64,000 nucleotides of DNA from Arenibacter algicola (lineage in GTDB: Bacteria; Bacteroidota; Bacteroidia; Flavobacteriales; Flavobacteriaceae): positions 1,488,001-1,552,000 of the forward strand of contig NZ_JPOO01000001.1 of assembly GCF_000733925.1 (NCBI RefSeq). The letters are read 5' to 3'. The position numbers were made by a program, and so were the translations under genes. Of the stretch, positions 26,130 through 34,516 are shown piece after piece. Positions within the stretch are counted from its first letter, which is position 1. Each line of letters begins with the position of its first letter. The notes beneath the pieces are model-generated. The model was not told the origin of the DNA and made no database searches. It saw only the letters and a list, made by a program, of their open reading frames with translations.

Positions 26130-27464
26130 TTATTTGCCTATAAATTTAGCGGGACGCTTTTCCAAAAAGGCATTGACACCTTCTGCAAAATCGCGACTCC
26201 CAAAAGTGGCAACTTGTTTTTCCGCTTCATAAGCAATGGTATCATATAGATCATGTCCCATGGCATAGAACATATCCTCTTTGGTAACACCAATAGCTAA
26301 AGTGGGCAGTTTGGCCAATTCATGGGCCCAATATTTGGCGGTTTTAAGCAAATCGGTATCGTCCTGTACCAATTTATTGGTGAGGCCAAGATCCAGGCAT
26401 TCCGAAGCCATTATTTTTTTGCCTTCCACGGCTATTTGCAAGGCTTTGCTGTAACCCACCTGTCTTGCCAAAAGCCAACTGCCGCCACCGTCGGGGCCTA
26501 AGCCTATATTAATAAAGGCGTACAATAAAGCACTGCTTTTGGACATTACCCTAAAATCGCAGGCAAGGGCCAGGGAAGCTCCTACTCCGGCCGCAGTTCC
26601 GTTAATGGCCCCGATAATGGGTTTACGAAGGGTAAAAAGAGTGCGCATCAATGGTTGGTAGGTACTGGTAATATATGCCCTGCCTTCTTCGGGTGTAACT
26701 TGGCCGAAGACCGCCATATCCGCACCGGCACAAAAACCTTTTCCGGCTCCTGTAATAACCACTGCGCGAATGTCATCGTCCTTGCGGATTATGTTGATAG
26801 CGGCAGTAATTCCGTTCACGACATCGTCGGTAACCGCATTGTATCTTGACGGCCTGTTAAGGGTGATAATTCCAATATCGCCTTCCTTTTCAAAAAGAAC
26901 ACTCTCATTATTGTTGCTTTCAATTTTTTCTGGAGCGACCTTTTTAGGTGCCGAACTTGTTTTTTTACTATTTGGGTTTGCATAGGCTTGGGCAATAAAC
27001 TCGGCTACGCAAGCCGGTTTTTCTTCCCCTTTAAGCTCAAATACAAGCTTTAATTTGTATTTGGCCCCGCCTTCAAAAGGGCTGAATTCCATTAAAGATA
27101 CACGAGCCCTTAATAAGGCGCCCACAGGGGTGGCATTCATAAACCGCACTTTGTCCAATCCATAATTTACCCCCATCGCAATATCTTTTATCTTGAGGGT
27201 TTCAAAGCAGAATTTTGAGGCTAGGGAAAGGACCAAAAATCCATGTGCCACCGTTTTTTTATAGGGGGAATATTTGGCAGATTTTTCAGGATCCACGTGA
27301 ATCCATTGATTATCGTCCGTTGTTCTGGCAAAGGTGTCGATCATATCCTGGGTTATAGTTATCCAATTGGATAGCCCCAATTCCTTGCCTAGGTAATGAG
27401 TCAGATCCGACAGTTGTGAAATTTCTGTGGAGTACGCCTTATTGATCGATTTTTCTTCTTCCAT
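26130..27464 (-). CDS. Fusion: MaoC-type (R)-enoyl-CoA hydratase plus PaaG-like enoyl-CoA isomerase
   Basis: The 444-residue protein has two domains. Residues 20-165 are a MaoC hotdog hydratase: IDTFARTTDDNQWIHVDPEKS with the catalytic Asp/His pair, and TVAHGFLVLSL. A Lys/Ser-rich linker (170-190) follows. Residues 195-444 are a crotonase: RPSRYNAVT, GAGKGFCAGADMAVF, and GTAAGVGASLALACDF. The two hydratase glutamates are missing (Ser and Phe at those positions), but INIGLGPDGGGSWLL carries the PaaG-type catalytic Asp. So the C-terminal half looks like an isomerase and the N-terminal half a hydratase. It could move a double bond and then add water to give (R)-3-hydroxyacyl-CoA. Confidence 0.85.
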   Translation of the reverse strand: MEEEKSINKAYSTEISQLSDLTHYLGKELGLSNWITITQDMIDTFARTTDDNQWIHVDPEKSAKYSPYKKTVAHGFLVLSLASKFCFETLKIKDIAMGVNYGLDKVRFMNATPVGALLRARVSLMEFSPFEGGAKYKLKLVFELKGEEKPACVAEFIAQAYANPNSKKTSSAPKKVAPEKIESNNNESVLFEKEGDIGIITLNRPSRYNAVTDDVVNGITAAINIIRKDDDIRAVVITGAGKGFCAGADMAVFGQVTPEEGRAYITSTYQPLMRTLFTLRKPIIGAINGTAAGVGASLALACDFRVMSKSSALLYAFINIGLGPDGGGSWLLARQVGYSKALQIAVEGKKIMASECLDLGLTNKLVQDDTDLLKTAKYWAHELAKLPTLAIGVTKEDMFYAMGHDLYDTIAYEAEKQVATFGSRDFAEGVNAFLEKRPAKFIGK

Positions 27465-27521
27465 TTGGTTTGATTTATGTCCTTTTAAATAGTGTGGGAT
27501 GTACTAAGCTTTGTCCAATGA

Positions 27522-28310
27522 CTAATTGAAACCACCGGCAATCATATGCCCGCCATCGGCCGTAAAAACCGATCCAGTACAATAGCTGGAAGCATCAGAA
27601 GCCAAAAAACTGGCCAGGCCGGCCATTTCATCCGGAACGGCCATTCTTCCTGCAGGTAAATGACGGGTTACTTGATCCAATATTTTTTCGTTCTGCCATA
27701 GGGCCGAACTAAATTTGGTCTTGATGAGTCCTGGGCAGATGGCATTGGAACGGATTCCAAATTTGCCCCATTCCACTGCCTGTGATTTGGTCAACATGAT
27801 CAAGGCCGCCTTACTAACACTGTACAATCCCAACCCAACACTTGGTTTCATTCCTTCCACCGAAGCAATATTAATGATACTCCCGCCTCCGCTTTTTTTC
27901 ATAATGGGATAACATAGATTGGCCAAATGGAAAGGGGCCTTGGCATTTATGTCCATTATTTTGTCGAATAGGGCGTTCTCCATGGTGTCCAAGGGGCCAT
28001 AAAACGGATTGGTGGCGGCATTGTTCACTAGGATGTCCACCCCTCCATAAGCGTTCATTGTTTCCTCAACCAATTTTTTTAATTGGTCTTCATCACCAAC
28101 ATGGCAGGCTATGCCCAAGGCATCGTACCCTTCCTTTTTTAAATTATTTGCCACTTGGTCTACGGCTTCTTGATTACGGGAACTAATGACCACCTTGGCT
28201 CCGTATTCGGCTAGACCTCTGGCAATGGATTCCCCAATACCTTTACTGGCACCGGTTACAATGGCAACTTTGTTCTTTAAATTGAATTTTTGTTTTACAC
28301 TTGTTTGCAT
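27522..28310 (-). CDS. Short-chain dehydrogenase/reductase
   Basis: The 262-residue classical SDR has TGASKGIGESIA as cofactor motif, NNAATNP, INIASVEG with the catalytic Ser and YSVSKAALIM as YxxxK. Length and the GG C-terminal region (FTADGGHMIAGG) match FabG-like oxidoreductases. Arg/Asn at positions 41-42 (SSRNQE) suggest NADP(H) preference. It is second in the acyl-CoA operon, 64 bp after the first SDR gene and 57 bp before the MaoC-crotonase gene. It resembles SDRs next to acyl-CoA dehydrogenase genes, probably acting on hydroxyacyl-CoA; the exact substrate is unknown. Confidence 0.92.
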   Translation of the reverse strand: MQTSVKQKFNLKNKVAIVTGASKGIGESIARGLAEYGAKVVISSRNQEAVDQVANNLKKEGYDALGIACHVGDEDQLKKLVEETMNAYGGVDILVNNAATNPFYGPLDTMENALFDKIMDINAKAPFHLANLCYPIMKKSGGGSIINIASVEGMKPSVGLGLYSVSKAALIMLTKSQAVEWGKFGIRSNAICPGLIKTKFSSALWQNEKILDQVTRHLPAGRMAVPDEMAGLASFLASDASSYCTGSVFTADGGHMIAGGFN

Positions 28311-28374
28311 CCCACTGGTATTAATAATGTACTATTGGTATTTTGTATTTTCTTGGTTGTGCAATGGGCTTGTA

Positions 28375-29118
28375 TTACATTGGCATGGCACCACCATTGG
28401 CATGCAAGGTATGCCCACTTATAAATCCGGCTTCCTTGGAAGCCAGGAAGAGATAGGCATGTCCCATATCTTCCGGGGTACCAATGCGTCCAACAGGAAT
28501 CATTGAAATTCCTGCCTGTATGACATCTTGAGGCATGGAATCCGTCATTTCAGTTTTAATAAATCCTGGGGCAATGGCATTAACAGTAATATTGTATTTG
28601 CCAACTTCCCTGCACAGAGAATGTGTAAAGCCTACTATAGCAGCCTTACTGGCACTATAGTTGGTCTGTCCAAAGGCGCCTTGAAAGGCATTCACGGAGG
28701 AGGCGGAGATAATCCTGCCATAATTGGCCGTCTTCATATGGGGTACTACGGCTTTGGCGGTAATGTATAGGGAATCAACATTTACGCGCATAACTTGGTC
28801 CCATTCCTCACGACTCATTTTTAAAATAGATCGGTCACGAATTATTCCGGCGTTGTTAATGAGTACATCTATCTTTCCAAATTCGGAAATGACCTTGGCA
28901 ACAGCCTTATCAACAGATTCTTGGCTGGAAACATCCACATTTTGGTAGAATATTTTACCACCGTTCTTAGCAATCCTGTCCGCGGTTTTTTGGCCTTCTT
29001 CCAGCACATCCCATAGGGCAACGGTGGCCCCCTCATTACAAAAGACTTTACAGATTCCTTCACCTATGCCTCTTGCCCCTCCGGTAATGATTACAACCTG
29101 CCCCTCTAGTTTTTTCAT
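28375..29118 (-). CDS. FabG-like 3-oxoacyl reductase / (R)-3-hydroxyacyl-CoA dehydrogenase
   Basis: The 247-residue SDR has IITGGARGIGEGIC, LINNAGIIRD, ISASSVNAFQG and YSASKAAIVGFT (YxxxK), with Asp at the end of the second strand (ALWDVLEEG), which favours NAD(H). It is the first gene of the operon 29118-22284. Together with the (R)-specific MaoC hydratase half of the fusion it could oxidise (R)-3-hydroxyacyl-CoA to 3-ketoacyl-CoA. This is an (R)-specific arm of beta-oxidation, but that assignment is inference from gene order. Confidence 0.92.
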   Translation of the reverse strand: MKKLEGQVVIITGGARGIGEGICKVFCNEGATVALWDVLEEGQKTADRIAKNGGKIFYQNVDVSSQESVDKAVAKVISEFGKIDVLINNAGIIRDRSILKMSREEWDQVMRVNVDSLYITAKAVVPHMKTANYGRIISASSVNAFQGAFGQTNYSASKAAIVGFTHSLCREVGKYNITVNAIAPGFIKTEMTDSMPQDVIQAGISMIPVGRIGTPEDMGHAYLFLASKEAGFISGHTLHANGGAMPM

Positions 29119-29297
29119 TTTTATTAATTATTTAACTGATTTTAATTCAGTAATTTAAAAAACTTTGAAGACAAACTCTAATGAAGTAACAAGTATTATT
29201 CTTAGGGGACAACAGTGGGAATTCCTTGTGGTAAACTGGATAATTAAAAGTTTGAAATTATTTATGGGTTCACTTTAAGCTACTATTAGAATGAAAA

Positions 29298-29331
29298 TAC
29301 CCTAGAAATCAAAGAACTTGATTCTAGGGTA
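29298..29331 (-). terminator. Rho-independent-type hairpin after the OM-barrel gene
   Basis: Stem arms 29298-29310 and 29320-29331 (TACCCTAGAAATC / GATTCTAGGGTA, one bulge) surround a 9-nt loop. On the minus strand the stem is followed by a short T tract (ATTTTC). It lies 27 bp beyond the stop of the OM-barrel gene. Confidence 0.55.
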
Positions 29332-29357
29332 GATGTTGTTTTAATTTTTAATCAGTT

Positions 29358-29828
29358 TTAGAACTGATACCTGATACCTAAGGCGATATCCAAATCCAGA
29401 TCGTCCGAGTAGTCATCATTAAAACCAAGTTCTGGACGTATGTCCAAGGACAGCAAAAGCGGAAAATCAAAATTACACTCTATACCTATGTCACCTGCCA
29501 CAAGGGCAAAGGCGCCATCTCCTCCAGGGGAATCGAAGGAGCCTATTCCTGCCCCTGCGCCCACATACCAGTTAAATAGTCCTTCTATTGGCATCACCCA
29601 TTGATAGAGTCCAACCAATTTAAAAGCATCAACATTGTTGGAATCGCGCCAACCTAGATCAAACTCAAGTCTGTTATTGTCCGATACCGCCCTTTGATAG
29701 GATACTTCCCCTCCAAATCCGTCATTGTCTCCAAGCCTTAAACCTAGGGCGTTTTTAGAAATGGATTGGGCATTGGCGGCTACAATTGTCATTGTTACAA
29801 CTGTTAAAACACTTAATATCTTCTTCAT
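29358..29828 (-). CDS. Small outer-membrane beta-barrel protein
   Basis: The 156-residue protein has a cleavable signal peptide (residues 1-20, VAANAQ). Alternating hydrophobic strands follow (LGLRLGDNDGFGGEVSYQR, NRLEFDLGWRD, FKLVGLYQWVM, NWYVGAGAGIGSF) and it ends in the barrel-insertion signature LGIRYQF. It resembles the OmpW/OprF-like eight-stranded barrels common in Flavobacteriia. The role is unknown; probably structural or a small porin. A monocistronic unit with its own terminator. Confidence 0.85.
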   Translation of the reverse strand: MKKILSVLTVVTMTIVAANAQSISKNALGLRLGDNDGFGGEVSYQRAVSDNNRLEFDLGWRDSNNVDAFKLVGLYQWVMPIEGLFNWYVGAGAGIGSFDSPGGDGAFALVAGDIGIECNFDFPLLLSLDIRPELGFNDDYSDDLDLDIALGIRYQF

Positions 29829-30022
29829 GATTATGACTGTTTTTATTTTTTACAAGAATAGATATTGTATGGCTACCGTATTGTCCCCATCAATATAAAT
29901 TATAACTCCATTGGATTCATAGGCTTACTCTTTGGAAAAAGTCAATATTAAATGTGGTTGGAGCATTAATTAAAAATTGCATGCGCGTACTTTGTAGATA
30001 GTAGCTTATTTTTAATTTGATT

Positions 30023-31594
30023 ATGGCCGACCGCAAACTGAAAAAAAGAATAGTTTGGATCATCACTGTTTCAGTAGTCCTGATACTGCTTTTGTTGACC
30101 ATCCTACAATTGAGGGCCAAGAGTTATATTGAAAATTATCTGAGCCAACGAATACCGGATCATATGCATTTGACCTATGATCAAATTCAGGTAAATCTGA
30201 TACGGGGTTCGGTAAGATTAACTGAGGTTGGGTTGGATATTTTGGAAAGGGATGCCAATTTTAGAAAAGCGGGGATGAGCCTCGAGGCTATTGACCTAAA
30301 GGGTATAGGCTTTTACCAAGCCATATTTGGAAACACAATAAGTATCCGTGAAATTCGATTGTTAAAGCCAATAACAGAATATTATCAAGGAGAACATCAA
30401 GTTAAAAACAATGGGATTGCAGCAACGGACAGTCCCATGGAAAGAACTTTGTCCATAGCCAAATTGTCCATTGAGGACGGCGAATTCAAGATTTTCGGAA
30501 AGGGCGGGGATTCTATAGTTTTCTCGGTGGAAAATTTGAATTTGTCCCTTGAAAATCTAAAATTGGATAAGGAAACTATAGAACTGGAAATACCATTTTC
30601 CTATGGGGATTACAATTTGAGTACGGGATTGGTATATGCGGATCTTGGACCATATGAGGCTGTAAACCTTGGCGGTATAAATATCAAGAACCAAGAAATG
30701 GAACTTAGTAATTTATACTTGAAGTCCAAGTATGATAAGATAACGCTTTCTAAAAAATTGGACAAAGAGCATGATTATATTGATTTGAAAATCCCCGAGC
30801 TTAGGATGGTCAATATGGACTTTGGATTTAATAAAGAGCGATTTTTTCTAAACTCCTCATCGTTGGCTCTCCAAAAACCAAAAATGGAAATATATCGCGA
30901 CAAGCTTGTTCAGGATGACTATGAACAAAAAAAACTATACAGCCGTATGTTGCGGGAGTTGCCCATAGATCTAAATGTTTCGGAGGTTAAAATAAACAAC
31001 GGATATATTGTGTATTCCGAATTGGTAAAAAGGGGTACAGTGCCTGGAGAGATTGTATTTGCCGATCTTGGGGCTACTATAGGAAATGTCTCCAATACTT
31101 ATAAAAATGGAGAAAAGACCCAAATTAAAGTTATGGCCCAACTCATGGGTGAAGCCCCGATTGAGCTAACATGGAATTTTGATGCCAACAAGGAGAACGA
31201 TGCATTTTATGTATCTGGCGTTGTCACAGATTTTAAATCCGAGAGCATCAATCAATTCTTAAGATCCAATCTCCGTACAGAGGCCGAAGGGGATGTACAA
31301 GAATTGTATTTTACAGTTAGTGGTGATGCAATTAGTTCTAGTGGCGATATGAAAATGAACTATGAGGATTTTCGATTTACCGTTCTTAAAAAGGATAGAA
31401 TGGGAGTAAATAAACTGCTCACCTTCGTTGGTAATATTTTCACCAACGACGGCTCCAAAACGGACAAACAGGGCTACAGGTATGGGGAAATATATGCAGA
31501 GAGGGATAATACCAAATCATTTTTTAATTATTTATGGCTCAATGTAATGGACGGGATCGTCAACACACTTACCGGTGATGGCAAAAAGGAATAA
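30023..31594 (+). CDS. AsmA/DUF748-like membrane-anchored protein
   Basis: The 523-residue protein has one N-terminal membrane helix (residues 10-32, RIVWIITVSVVLILLLLTI). A long periplasmic, beta-rich repeat region follows, with motifs such as VRLTEVGLDILERD, IDLKGIGFYQAI and LSIAKLSIEDGEFKI, the YDLSLENLKL-type strands of AsmA/DUF748 proteins. Such proteins are thought to carry or scaffold lipids between membranes. The TTG at 30017 is in frame but ATG 30023 is the better start. It is transcribed away from the OM-barrel gene. The exact family is uncertain. Confidence 0.7.
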   Translation: MADRKLKKRIVWIITVSVVLILLLLTILQLRAKSYIENYLSQRIPDHMHLTYDQIQVNLIRGSVRLTEVGLDILERDANFRKAGMSLEAIDLKGIGFYQAIFGNTISIREIRLLKPITEYYQGEHQVKNNGIAATDSPMERTLSIAKLSIEDGEFKIFGKGGDSIVFSVENLNLSLENLKLDKETIELEIPFSYGDYNLSTGLVYADLGPYEAVNLGGINIKNQEMELSNLYLKSKYDKITLSKKLDKEHDYIDLKIPELRMVNMDFGFNKERFFLNSSSLALQKPKMEIYRDKLVQDDYEQKKLYSRMLRELPIDLNVSEVKINNGYIVYSELVKRGTVPGEIVFADLGATIGNVSNTYKNGEKTQIKVMAQLMGEAPIELTWNFDANKENDAFYVSGVVTDFKSESINQFLRSNLRTEAEGDVQELYFTVSGDAISSSGDMKMNYEDFRFTVLKKDRMGVNKLLTFVGNIFTNDGSKTDKQGYRYGEIYAERDNTKSFFNYLWLNVMDGIVNTLTGDGKKE

Positions 31595-31682
31595 TTTACT
31601 CGATAATCGAGATTTTAATCTGCCTATCGGTAGACAGGCCTGCCTTTGTCGGTAGACAGGCTTGCCCCGAGGTAGTTTACTA
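31595..31682. repeat. Palindromic interspersed repeat, copy 1
   Basis: It begins with TTTACTCGATAATCGAGATT (31595-31614, containing the palindrome CTCGATAATCGAG) and continues with two GCCT..GGTA..AGGC hairpins. It ends GGCTTGCCCCGAGGTA and TTTACTA (31659-31682). The first 20 bases recur exactly at 39201-39220 and the hairpin part recurs at 44545-44574. It starts at the stop codon of the AsmA-like gene, where it could act as a 3' stabiliser. Confidence 0.6.
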
Positions 31683-31864
31683 GTAAGACAAAATCATACT
31701 AAAAATAGGATGGGACAGTCAGTTTTATATTCTTTTGGCTTGGTTCTACCAAAAATATGGGCATCATTTTAAAAGAGCAAAGCAAAAAATTGTTTCGATC
31801 AATGGTTCCGATGGAATGGCCTTAAATTGTTGTTATTAACAAAAGATAAAATCATTTATATATT

Positions 31865-32353
31865 ATGGAAACAACACAAGCAACTATCGGAATAAAAAAA
31901 GACAATAGAAAGGCCGTAGTGGCCATGCTGGGCAAACTTTTGGCGGACGAGTATTTGCTGTATACCAAATTGAGAAATGCGCATTGGAATGTAGAGGGGA
32001 TCGACTTCCATACCAAGCATGTATTTTTTGAGGAAGAATACAATAAAATAGAAAAAATTGTGGATGAGGTTGCCGAGAGAATACGTATGCTAGGTTTTTA
32101 TTCCCCGGGGACTTTGAAGGAGTTTTTAGAGCTTTCACATTTGAAGGACGAAAGTCCAAAAAAGAACGATAGCGCTAGTTTTATGGAAGTTCTATTGGAG
32201 GACCATAATACAATTATCAAGTTCATTAGAAAAAGTATCAGTGAAAATGCAGAGGAACACAATGACGAAGGTACGGCCGATTTCATTACTGGAATCATGC
32301 AAATGCACGAGCAGATGTCGTGGATGCTAAGGGCTTCCTTGAAAATCTTTTAA
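31865..32353 (+). CDS. dps: Dps-like DNA-binding ferritin
   Basis: The 162-residue protein has the Dps ferroxidase signature split across helices: AHWNVEGIDFHTKHVFFEEEY then IEKIVDEVAERIRMLG, with the His, Asp and Glu ligands in their usual places. The C-terminus HEQMSWMLRASLK matches as well. Dps forms 12-subunit shells that store iron and protect DNA from peroxide. It stands in a stress-related region and is followed by a strong terminator. The 270-bp upstream gap contains the repeat at 31595-31682. Confidence 0.95.
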   Translation: METTQATIGIKKDNRKAVVAMLGKLLADEYLLYTKLRNAHWNVEGIDFHTKHVFFEEEYNKIEKIVDEVAERIRMLGFYSPGTLKEFLELSHLKDESPKKNDSASFMEVLLEDHNTIIKFIRKSISENAEEHNDEGTADFITGIMQMHEQMSWMLRASLKIF

Positions 32354-32387
32354 TAAGTAATTAGACACATTTACAACGTATTTGGGA

Positions 32388-32417
32388 CGGCAGGAGATTT
32401 TCTCCTGCCGTTTTTTT
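32388..32417 (+). terminator. Strong Rho-independent terminator after dps
   Basis: A perfect 10-bp stem CGGCAGGAGA (32388-32397) / TCTCCTGCCG (32401-32410) has loop TTT and is followed by TTTTTTT. Confidence 0.9.
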
Positions 32418-32560
32418 GTTAAATAAGCTGTATATGATTATGGTTCCAAATCCAATAAATGAATATTCCCGCCAAAACTTTGACCAAGCTTGTTTAGCGG
32501 GAAAATATAGGTGGGCCAAAAAGTATGAATGTAGTATGAACAGGATTTAATAAACAAAAA

Positions 32561-32670
32561 GAGGCTGTCTAAAAAGTCAAGACAGCCTCTTTTTTATTCG
32601 GGTAGGTATCGGGGAACTATTCTCAAATACGCAAATTATGGAGGGGTTGAAATACTTTTTAGACGCCCTC
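32561..32670. mobile_element. 110-bp MITE-like or insertion-sequence remnant
   Basis: The 17-bp ends GAGGCTGTCTAAAAAGT (32561-32577) and ACTTTTTAGACGCCCTC (32654-32670) are inverted repeats of each other with two mismatches. Outer ends of the form GAGGCTGTCTAAAAAG are common termini of insertion sequences. The 76-bp interior has no coding capacity. The left end also forms a hairpin with AGACAGCCTC (32580-32589), followed by TTTTTT, which would act as a terminator. I see no clear target-site duplication. It probably represents a non-autonomous or deleted element. Confidence 0.6.
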
Positions 32671-32693
32671 GTGTAATTAAACTTAGCTATATA

Positions 32694-33725
32694 TTAGGCT
32701 GTAACAGCTAACGAATTTTGATGGTCCTGATAATGCTTTGGACTACAATTGTATTTTTCTTTGAATATCTTGGAAAAATAACTTCTGCTAGTTAGGCCTA
32801 CACTATACACAATTTCCGAAATATTGAGGTCTGTAGTTTTAATAAGATGTTCGGCAGTCTCTACCCTTACGTTCCTAATGTAATCTGTGACCGTTCTATC
32901 GAACAATAGTTTAAAACCTTCCTGAAGTTTGGCTGGTGAAAGACCGGATTTCTTACTTAGGTATTTAAGGCTGTATTGTATTTCAGGATAATTCTTGATA
33001 AAGCTGGATAGTTCTTTTATGTCATCCATCTCATCCTTGGTGAGGGATCCGAAGTTGTTTTTCGCATTCTTTTTATCCTCCTTATGTTGTTGGATTTCCA
33101 TGGCCAAAATAACGTGCACAATACCTTTTATCAACAGATTTCTCACCAATCCCTTTTGGCTAATGGCACCCAACTGCTGCATTTTTTCGGCAATCTTTAG
33201 ATTGTAGGATCCGGTATAGGCAAAAATATACTCCCCTGCTTTTGGTAAGAAGGTTCTTAACAACTGATTTCTCAGTAGATCGGTATTGTCATCATCTTGC
33301 TCAACTTCATGCGTGTCCACCATTATATTGGAAAGTTTAACAGCTTCATTTTTTCTAAAGAACAAAGTGGTATCCTGACTGGGGTCACAGGAAAAAATTC
33401 CCGTTTGGAATTGGTTCAGTAGTCTTTTTTCTCCTTTGATTCCGAAACTGTGGCTGATTTTTCCTTTAGCACAATACATAAAGTGAATAGGGTTGGTAAT
33501 CGGCATGTTATTTATGAGAAGCATATCTTCCTTAAAGACAATGTCGTATTCAATAAAGGATATATTGTTCTTAAAGGAAACCCCGCTTATGACCCCGCTT
33601 ACCAAATTATTGTGCAACTCTAGACTATACTCCTGTGGGCGAATTTTTAATTTTCCACCCAAGTCTTGTTGTAACTGATTAAATATGTTAGCTATATTGT
33701 TCGTTTTAAGATATACAATTTTCAT
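32694..33725 (-). CDS. AraC family transcriptional regulator
   Basis: The 343-residue regulator has a C-terminal AraC/XylS domain (about 245-340) with two helix-turn-helix motifs: LKYLSKKSGLSPAKLQEGFK and LNISEIVYSVGLTSRSYFSKIFKEKYNCSPKHYQ. The N-terminal part (1-230) is a Cupin-like or unknown sensory domain. It lies just upstream of two small envelope-stress genes on the same strand, so it may control them. The inducer is unknown. A strong stop for opposite-strand transcription (dps terminator) separates it from dps. Confidence 0.93.
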   Translation of the reverse strand: MKIVYLKTNNIANIFNQLQQDLGGKLKIRPQEYSLELHNNLVSGVISGVSFKNNISFIEYDIVFKEDMLLINNMPITNPIHFMYCAKGKISHSFGIKGEKRLLNQFQTGIFSCDPSQDTTLFFRKNEAVKLSNIMVDTHEVEQDDDNTDLLRNQLLRTFLPKAGEYIFAYTGSYNLKIAEKMQQLGAISQKGLVRNLLIKGIVHVILAMEIQQHKEDKKNAKNNFGSLTKDEMDDIKELSSFIKNYPEIQYSLKYLSKKSGLSPAKLQEGFKLLFDRTVTDYIRNVRVETAEHLIKTTDLNISEIVYSVGLTSRSYFSKIFKEKYNCSPKHYQDHQNSLAVTA

Positions 33726-33750
33726 GTTCCCGTTTTTTAGAATTATTACT

Positions 33751-33897
33751 TCATTTGTCTCTAATCACCCTGGTGATAAAAAGTACCACTGCAACTAGGA
33801 GTAGTAGATGTATCATTATGCCTATATCGAATATAAAAAAGCCTATAGCCCATAAAAAGAGCATTATAATAGCGACGATAATCAACATTTTCGACAT
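33751..33897 (-). CDS. lmo0937 family small membrane protein
   Basis: The 48-residue protein begins MSKMLIIVAIIMLFLWAIG and contains a second hydrophobic run (MIHLLLLVAVVLFITRVI). Two membrane helices with the (L/I)W.(I/L)G...G..IH pattern are typical of the lmo0937 family, common next to stress genes. I start at 33897; a longer frame to 33948 adds 17 unlikely residues. The role is unknown. Confidence 0.75.
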   Translation of the reverse strand: MSKMLIIVAIIMLFLWAIGFFIFDIGIMIHLLLLVAVVLFITRVIRDK

Positions 33898-33957
33898 TTT
33901 TTGTTTTATGATTATTAAAAGACCTCCTTGGTCTTCCGAATTAACCAAGTACTGAAC

Positions 33958-34098
33958 TTAGTTGGATTTTAAATTGCTATTGGTCATGCCCAGGATAAAA
34001 TTATCAGGGAGATCATAATTTTTGTTGTCATCGGCATCCAATGTCCAACTTTTGCCAATTTTTGAATTCAGTTGATATGGTTCAGTTGTCTTTTTCAT
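33958..34098 (-). CDS. Small hypothetical protein (46 aa)
   Basis: This ATG-to-TAA frame encodes 46 residues starting MKKTTEPYQLNSKIGKSW and containing DADDNKNYDLPDNF. It is hydrophilic with no signal or helix. It lies between the lmo0937 gene (60 bp downstream) and a 418-bp gap. The codon use looks like the neighbours and the frame starts after a plausible upstream region, so it may be real. No family is recognised. Confidence 0.5.
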   Translation of the reverse strand: MKKTTEPYQLNSKIGKSWTLDADDNKNYDLPDNFILGMTNSNLKSN

Positions 34099-34516
34099 GT
34101 TGGTTGTCTTTAAATTTCTAATTGTGTTTAACAAAGTTCGTTACTGAGGGTACCTTTTTTGTTATACAATTTTTGTATTCTGTTATATAATTTCACGAAA
34201 TGGCCATTATTTCATTAAAAAAAGCAAGATTTTAATAGGTAGAATCAAAGTTTATGAAGAATAGTATTAGGTTTTATACTAGTATTTCCTTTAAATTTTA
34301 GTGAGTCCAAGTCCGGATATTTCTTCCAAAAGAACGAGTGGAGAGTTGGGACCAAGCTTTTAGTTAGACCTTGCTTTATACTGTATTAGGAATATGTGTT
34401 ATGCAGAGGTATACCTATATCCAAGAGTGTACTTAATGCTTTTGGTTTCACTGTCAAAGTTAGCTGGGATCAGAATTGACTGTGAGAATATAAATAGTTT
34501 GGGAATTATGATTTGT
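34099..34516. other. Intergenic gap, nothing recognised
   Basis: The 418 bp between the 46-residue gene and the histidine kinase gene is AT-rich. It probably contains the promoter of the 34098 gene near 34100-34200 and the 3' end of the kinase transcript. I see no ORF longer than 40 codons that looks coding, no repeat and no clear hairpin. Confidence 0.5.

Larger units (their letters stand above)
32354..32693. other. Intergenic region with terminator and MITE-like element
   Basis: This 340-bp stretch between dps and the AraC gene (convergent) holds the dps terminator (32388-32417) and the 110-bp MITE-like element (32561-32670). In between, at about 32469-32503, is an imperfect inverted repeat CCCGCC..GGCGGG-like (CCCGCCAAAAC / GTTTAGCGGG). 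No gene is visible. Confidence 0.6.

Noticed and set aside
32561..32595. Simple terminator for dps
   Set aside because: The hairpin is real, but dps already has a strong terminator at 32388 and the hairpin is part of a 110-bp element with inverted ends, so it is better described as a MITE-like element.
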